From a virus, in IMG/VR virus record IMGVR_UViG_3300035698_006641, positions 32,846-96,845 of that record: 64,000 bases of DNA. One strand, 5' to 3'. The notes beneath the pieces are model-generated. The model searched no databases, was not told the origin of the DNA, and worked only from the letters and a program-made list of their open reading frames with translations. Both the position numbers and the translations under genes were made by a program. Positions 61,392-64,000 of the stretch are shown one piece after another (the stretch's first letter is position 1; every line of letters starts with the position of its first letter).

Positions 61392-62396
61392 ATGAATAAC
61401 AACAAAAAAGACCTGAATGGTCAAGCTCTTCATACATTGAAATTAGAATTGGGTCTAGATTTAGACCTAGTAAAAGCAGCATCGGAACAGGAACTCGAAG
61501 AAGAGTCCACAGTATCATCTAGGCATTTTGCTAACCCAGCAGAACGTTTATTCCCAACACACACGAAAGAAGCCACAGAACGATCTGTTGTATACTTCTT
61601 TGGAGGGGACAAGGATTTCACATACCCCGCTAAAGAGGTCCAGGAGCGCCTCTATAAGGCCGCTAGGTTCTGGGATGTATCTGACCATTACTACACGGTT
61701 AAAAATGCCTCAGAGAGCGTCACAGAGGCCCCTGTGGCGATAACCAAGTATGCCTTCGGAGATAAGCTACCCATCTCTACTAAAGATCAGGTATCAAAGA
61801 GCGCTAGCACTCTAGTCTCTCAACGTGACGCGCTGACCCATGATAATAGGTCAGAAATCTCAATGAACATTCTAAAGGCCGCTGCGGTATTGGATATGGA
61901 CATGAGCAACATGGGCGAACTTGAGATCATGTCAGGCGTCAATGTTCTACCTCGCGTTAAAATTGCAAAGGCTCTCAACCAAAGGGCAGCGAGCTTCGAA
62001 CGTCTTGGGGTTGGGGGGGATGTATACAAGGCCGCATCGGAAGCAGTACTTGACTGTGACTTGGACGGACTAGATGAAATTTGTGGAATCCTGGATGGGT
62101 TTGAACACAGCAAGGAAGCTTCACGGGTAAGACGTACTCTTGAGCCTATTGAGAACTCCTTCTTTGATACAGTCCCTAATGAGACCATTCTTTCTCTCAA
62201 CAATGGTCATACAGTTTTAATGAGCCGAGTCAAGTCTGCTAAACTAGCTCCTTTCTACGCACTAGGTACGACAGTTCCTCTACAGGTAACTGATGAAGAT
62301 GGTAACCTTGACGTTACTAAGACCGCTGAGTTTTTGGAACGCATTCCAAAGTCAGATTGTGACCTATTCGAAAAGGCGCTTAAACAATGTCGCTAG
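61392..62396 (+). CDS. Hypothetical protein
   Basis: A 334-residue, largely helical protein starting only 21 bases from the divergent 763-residue gene. It is acidic in the first 60 residues and Ala-rich. It overlaps the next gene by 10 bases. A structural or assembly role is likely from strand and position after TerL, but no family is recognised. Confidence 0.6.
   Translation: MNNNKKDLNGQALHTLKLELGLDLDLVKAASEQELEEESTVSSRHFANPAERLFPTHTKEATERSVVYFFGGDKDFTYPAKEVQERLYKAARFWDVSDHYYTVKNASESVTEAPVAITKYAFGDKLPISTKDQVSKSASTLVSQRDALTHDNRSEISMNILKAAAVLDMDMSNMGELEIMSGVNVLPRVKIAKALNQRAASFERLGVGGDVYKAASEAVLDCDLDGLDEICGILDGFEHSKEASRVRRTLEPIENSFFDTVPNETILSLNNGHTVLMSRVKSAKLAPFYALGTTVPLQVTDEDGNLDVTKTAEFLERIPKSDCDLFEKALKQCR
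62333..62351. repeat. Palindrome TTTGGAA-N4-TTCCAAA (copy C)
   Basis: Identical to 32913-32931 over 19 bases, here inside the coding region of the 61392-62396 gene near its 3' end. Confidence 0.5.
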
Positions 62397-63043
62397 CCCA
62401 GGACTATATGCAGGACCCTGCCATTACGGCATCGGTCCTTGCTGTGATCTGTAATGACCTTCTTAGTGGGGATTTTCTAGGCTATGAGATTGAGACTGTA
62501 ATAGATTCTATTCAATCTATTCTCGGGGTTACTATCCCAGAAGAGAATGTTGATAAGATTCAAGCCATCCAAACGATCTATACGTCCAACCTGTTTTATA
62601 TGCAGATTCCAGCATTCCTAGCTGTAGTGGATGCCTTTAGTGGTGACGGAGTTGACTTTGATTACGCAGACATGCCTCATGTAGAGGATGTAGCCTGGGC
62701 AGTCGTAGAGACTCTAATCAATGTACCAGACGAGGACATGGAGAACTTATTTGCTCCAGACGTTGCTGAGTTCATAAAGGTACTTCTTAAGGAAGAAGGT
62801 TTTCATACCGCCCCTCCGTCTCTACGGTTTGTAGGAGAGCTTGATAGTCCTGATATTCGAGATACTGTTTTAGACGACCCGGTAATTAACGAGTCCTATT
62901 ACGGAATTCAGAAACAGAAAATGGCTGATGTTGAAGAGTATGTTGCCACTAATATAAGATCAACAATGATGGCTATCAATACGCTCCCTCTGTCTCACAG
63001 AGACCACAAAAGCTGGAATAAGTTTATCGACTCAGTGTCTTAA
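62387..63043 (+). CDS. Hypothetical protein
   Basis: A 218-residue acidic helical protein. Its start overlaps the end of the preceding gene by 10 bases, so they are co-expressed. No recognised domain. It ends just before a non-coding region. Confidence 0.6.
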   Translation: MSLAQDYMQDPAITASVLAVICNDLLSGDFLGYEIETVIDSIQSILGVTIPEENVDKIQAIQTIYTSNLFYMQIPAFLAVVDAFSGDGVDFDYADMPHVEDVAWAVVETLINVPDEDMENLFAPDVAEFIKVLLKEEGFHTAPPSLRFVGELDSPDIRDTVLDDPVINESYYGIQKQKMADVEEYVATNIRSTMMAINTLPLSHRDHKSWNKFIDSVS

Positions 63044-63122
63044 ACTGCTGTCATTCCCTATGAGCAATCGTTTCTAGCATCTCTGTATGCTAATGAAAAT
63101 GGCGAACTCACCCTTAACCACA

Positions 63123-63307
63123 GTTCCTATATGCTATTTGGCGTTAGGATACTTGTCGGTTCTTTCTAAAATACAAGAAAACCCAAGGCTGTTAGGCTTT
63201 GGGTTTCGACCATATTGGCCGGACTTGTATTAGCACCTAAGTGCAACCCCGTAAACGAGGCTAGAAACAACCAACAAGTATCCTAACGCTAAATAGCATA
63301 TAGGAAC
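63123..63307. repeat. Long inverted repeat with structured centre
   Basis: Arms 63123-63156 and 63274-63307 are 34 bases each and complementary at 33. Pairing continues inward and outward with few mismatches, to about 50 bp. The 117-base centre holds an AAACCCAA.../...TTTGGGTTT hairpin and two smaller stems (GCAC/GTGC, GGCC/GGTC). No coding frame is convincing. It may be a transcription terminator, RNA element or recombination site. Confidence 0.8.
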
Positions 63308-63331
63308 CGTGATATAATATATGATAATGGG

Positions 63332-63400
63332 GCCCGTGGTTGGGCTTGCACCAACAACCTCCCGTAAGGGGGCTCTCTTTCGTAGTTGAGCTACACGGAC
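63332..63400 (-). tRNA. tRNA-like sequence, degenerate
   Basis: On the minus strand, acceptor GTCCGTG/CACGGGC pairs (one wobble). D-stem GCTC/GAGC and T-arm GTTGG-TGCAAGC-CCAAC are intact. The middle is about six bases too short for a normal anticodon arm plus variable loop. The sequence CTTACGG could be a loop with UAC. It is a degenerate tRNA or tRNA mimic. Confidence 0.55.
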
Positions 63401-63666
63401 ATAAAATAATCAGCCCAACAGACCCAAGTAACTCTGAGTGTACTGCTCAGTAGTTCTATCGTGCTCCTTGGTAGCGAACCAGGTATAAGCGTTATCTGCA
63501 CTACTCCACTGCCTGACCGGCTTGGTGGTAGATCACCATTTAACAGGCGTGGACTAAAGTAAAAGTGTTATAGAGCCTAAAATACAGTGATTCTAAAGGT
63601 ATTAGATCTCTACATCTATTATTCCGATATAATGGCACTAATTAAGCACCAATATATCAATTATAA
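63401..63666. other. Non-coding region with possible structured RNA
   Basis: No gene-like frame is seen. On the minus strand GCCTG...CAGGC encloses a GGTG/CACC stem, and a CTGGTTCGCTACC T-loop-like piece follows, but no full tRNA can be built. Likely an intergenic element near a transcription boundary. Confidence 0.4.
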
Positions 63667-63828
63667 TTAGTCTGTAGATTGTTCCTCTTGATACTGTTCT
63701 ATTTGCTTCCCTCTTAAGAACTTAGCTATCTGATCTGCTAAAATAGCCTCTGGACAGTTCATATCTTTTTTCTTACGGGGCTCTTCTACTAACTCTAGTT
63801 CAATTTGCTCTAATTTATTTAAGTTCAT
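63667..63828 (-). CDS. Small charged protein
   Basis: A 53-residue Glu/Lys/Gln-rich open frame starting with ATG and ending TAA; no clear ribosome binding site. Composition is helical and coding-like. Function unknown. Confidence 0.45.
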   Translation of the reverse strand: MNLNKLEQIELELVEEPRKKKDMNCPEAILADQIAKFLRGKQIEQYQEEQSTD

Positions 63829-63887
63829 AATCAAGTTGCTCTTATTAGTTAATTAGCTCTTTTGTTTCCGGCATCATGGGATTCTCC

Positions 63888-64000
63888 TTATTCTGCTGGA
63901 AGCGTAGCTTCCGACGTGAGTGTCCCGCCGCCTTCAAATCCAGTAGCCGCGTCAACATCGTTTGTTCCGCACGGATTAATTTGAGGACTTCGGCTGTTGA
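63888..64000 (-). CDS. Partial gene at the window edge
   Basis: A minus-strand frame that enters the window at 64000 and ends at TAA 63888. The last residues read ...NDVDAATGFEGGGTLTSEATLPAE, which looks like the end of a structural protein, and GGAG follows directly. A second frame (ending ...MPETKELIN) is also open across this stretch. Which one is used cannot be told from this end alone. Confidence 0.4.
   Translation of the reverse strand, partial: NSRSPQINPCGTNDVDAATGFEGGGTLTSEATLPAE

Noticed and set aside
63401-63560. Second tRNA with T-loop CTGGTTCGCTACC
   Set aside because: No acceptor or anticodon arm could be built in the correct geometry.
63845-63877. Ten-codon frame MMPETKELIN after GGAG
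   Set aside because: Too short to support on its own, although it may be the end of the second open frame entering at 64000.

Overview
The window is a contiguous piece of a large tailed double-stranded DNA bacteriophage genome (Caudoviricetes). The evidence is a terminase large subunit, a portal-like protein and a full phage-type replication and recombination set (family A DNA polymerase, Toprim primase, DnaB-like helicase, RecA-like recombinase, SbcC/SbcD-like pair, ATP-dependent ligase, dNMP kinase). Genes are tightly packed, usually overlap by 1-20 bases and have GGAG-type ribosome binding sites. The host is bacterial but cannot be named. Oxygen-sensitive class III ribonucleotide reductase (NrdD/NrdG) suggests an anaerobic or facultative host.

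Layout. About 1-3.4 kb on the minus strand is a cluster of small unknown genes with an 82-bp duplicated intergenic element. A tRNA follows, then a 677-residue protein and a run of small genes containing three calcineurin-like phosphoesterases (6.7-9.2 kb). The virion-associated block with the portal gene (9.8-14.6 kb) ends at a clear terminator. From 14.6 to 18.5 kb there are a PD-(D/E)XK-like nuclease, unknown genes and one plus-strand acyl-carrier-protein-like gene. NrdD/NrdG lie at 18.5-22.1 kb. DNA metabolism genes run from 24 to 38 kb and again from 42 to 52 kb. Small genes continue to 55 kb. The plus strand carries the terminase gene (55.3-58.9 kb) and two genes of unknown function (61.4-63.0 kb), separated by a minus-strand 763-residue zinc-ribbon protein. 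The last kilobase is largely non-coding, with a long inverted repeat and structured-RNA candidates.

The most interesting locus is 38.5-42.3 kb: a ubiquitin-like conjugation cassette. It has a two-domain beta-grasp (ubiquitin-like) protein with near-identical repeats, a JAB/JAMM metalloprotease with an intact HxHx7SxxD motif, an E1-like ThiF adenylyltransferase, a putative E2-like protein and one protein of unknown role. A GroES-type co-chaperonin lies just downstream. A terminator between the ubiquitin-like gene and the enzyme genes suggests the modifier is made in excess.

The second theme is a high density of self-splicing elements. The DNA polymerase gene (998 residues after splicing) is cut by three group I introns whose predicted splice points restore motifs A, B and the 'PIQ' segment in perfect frame; the third intron encodes an HNH endonuclease. 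The terminase carries two inteins, one inside Walker A and one inside Walker B, so the ATPase cannot work until both leave. NrdD carries a third, LAGLIDADG-type intein. Two genes (GroES and the gene at 9254-9718) appear to start at AUU and AUA.
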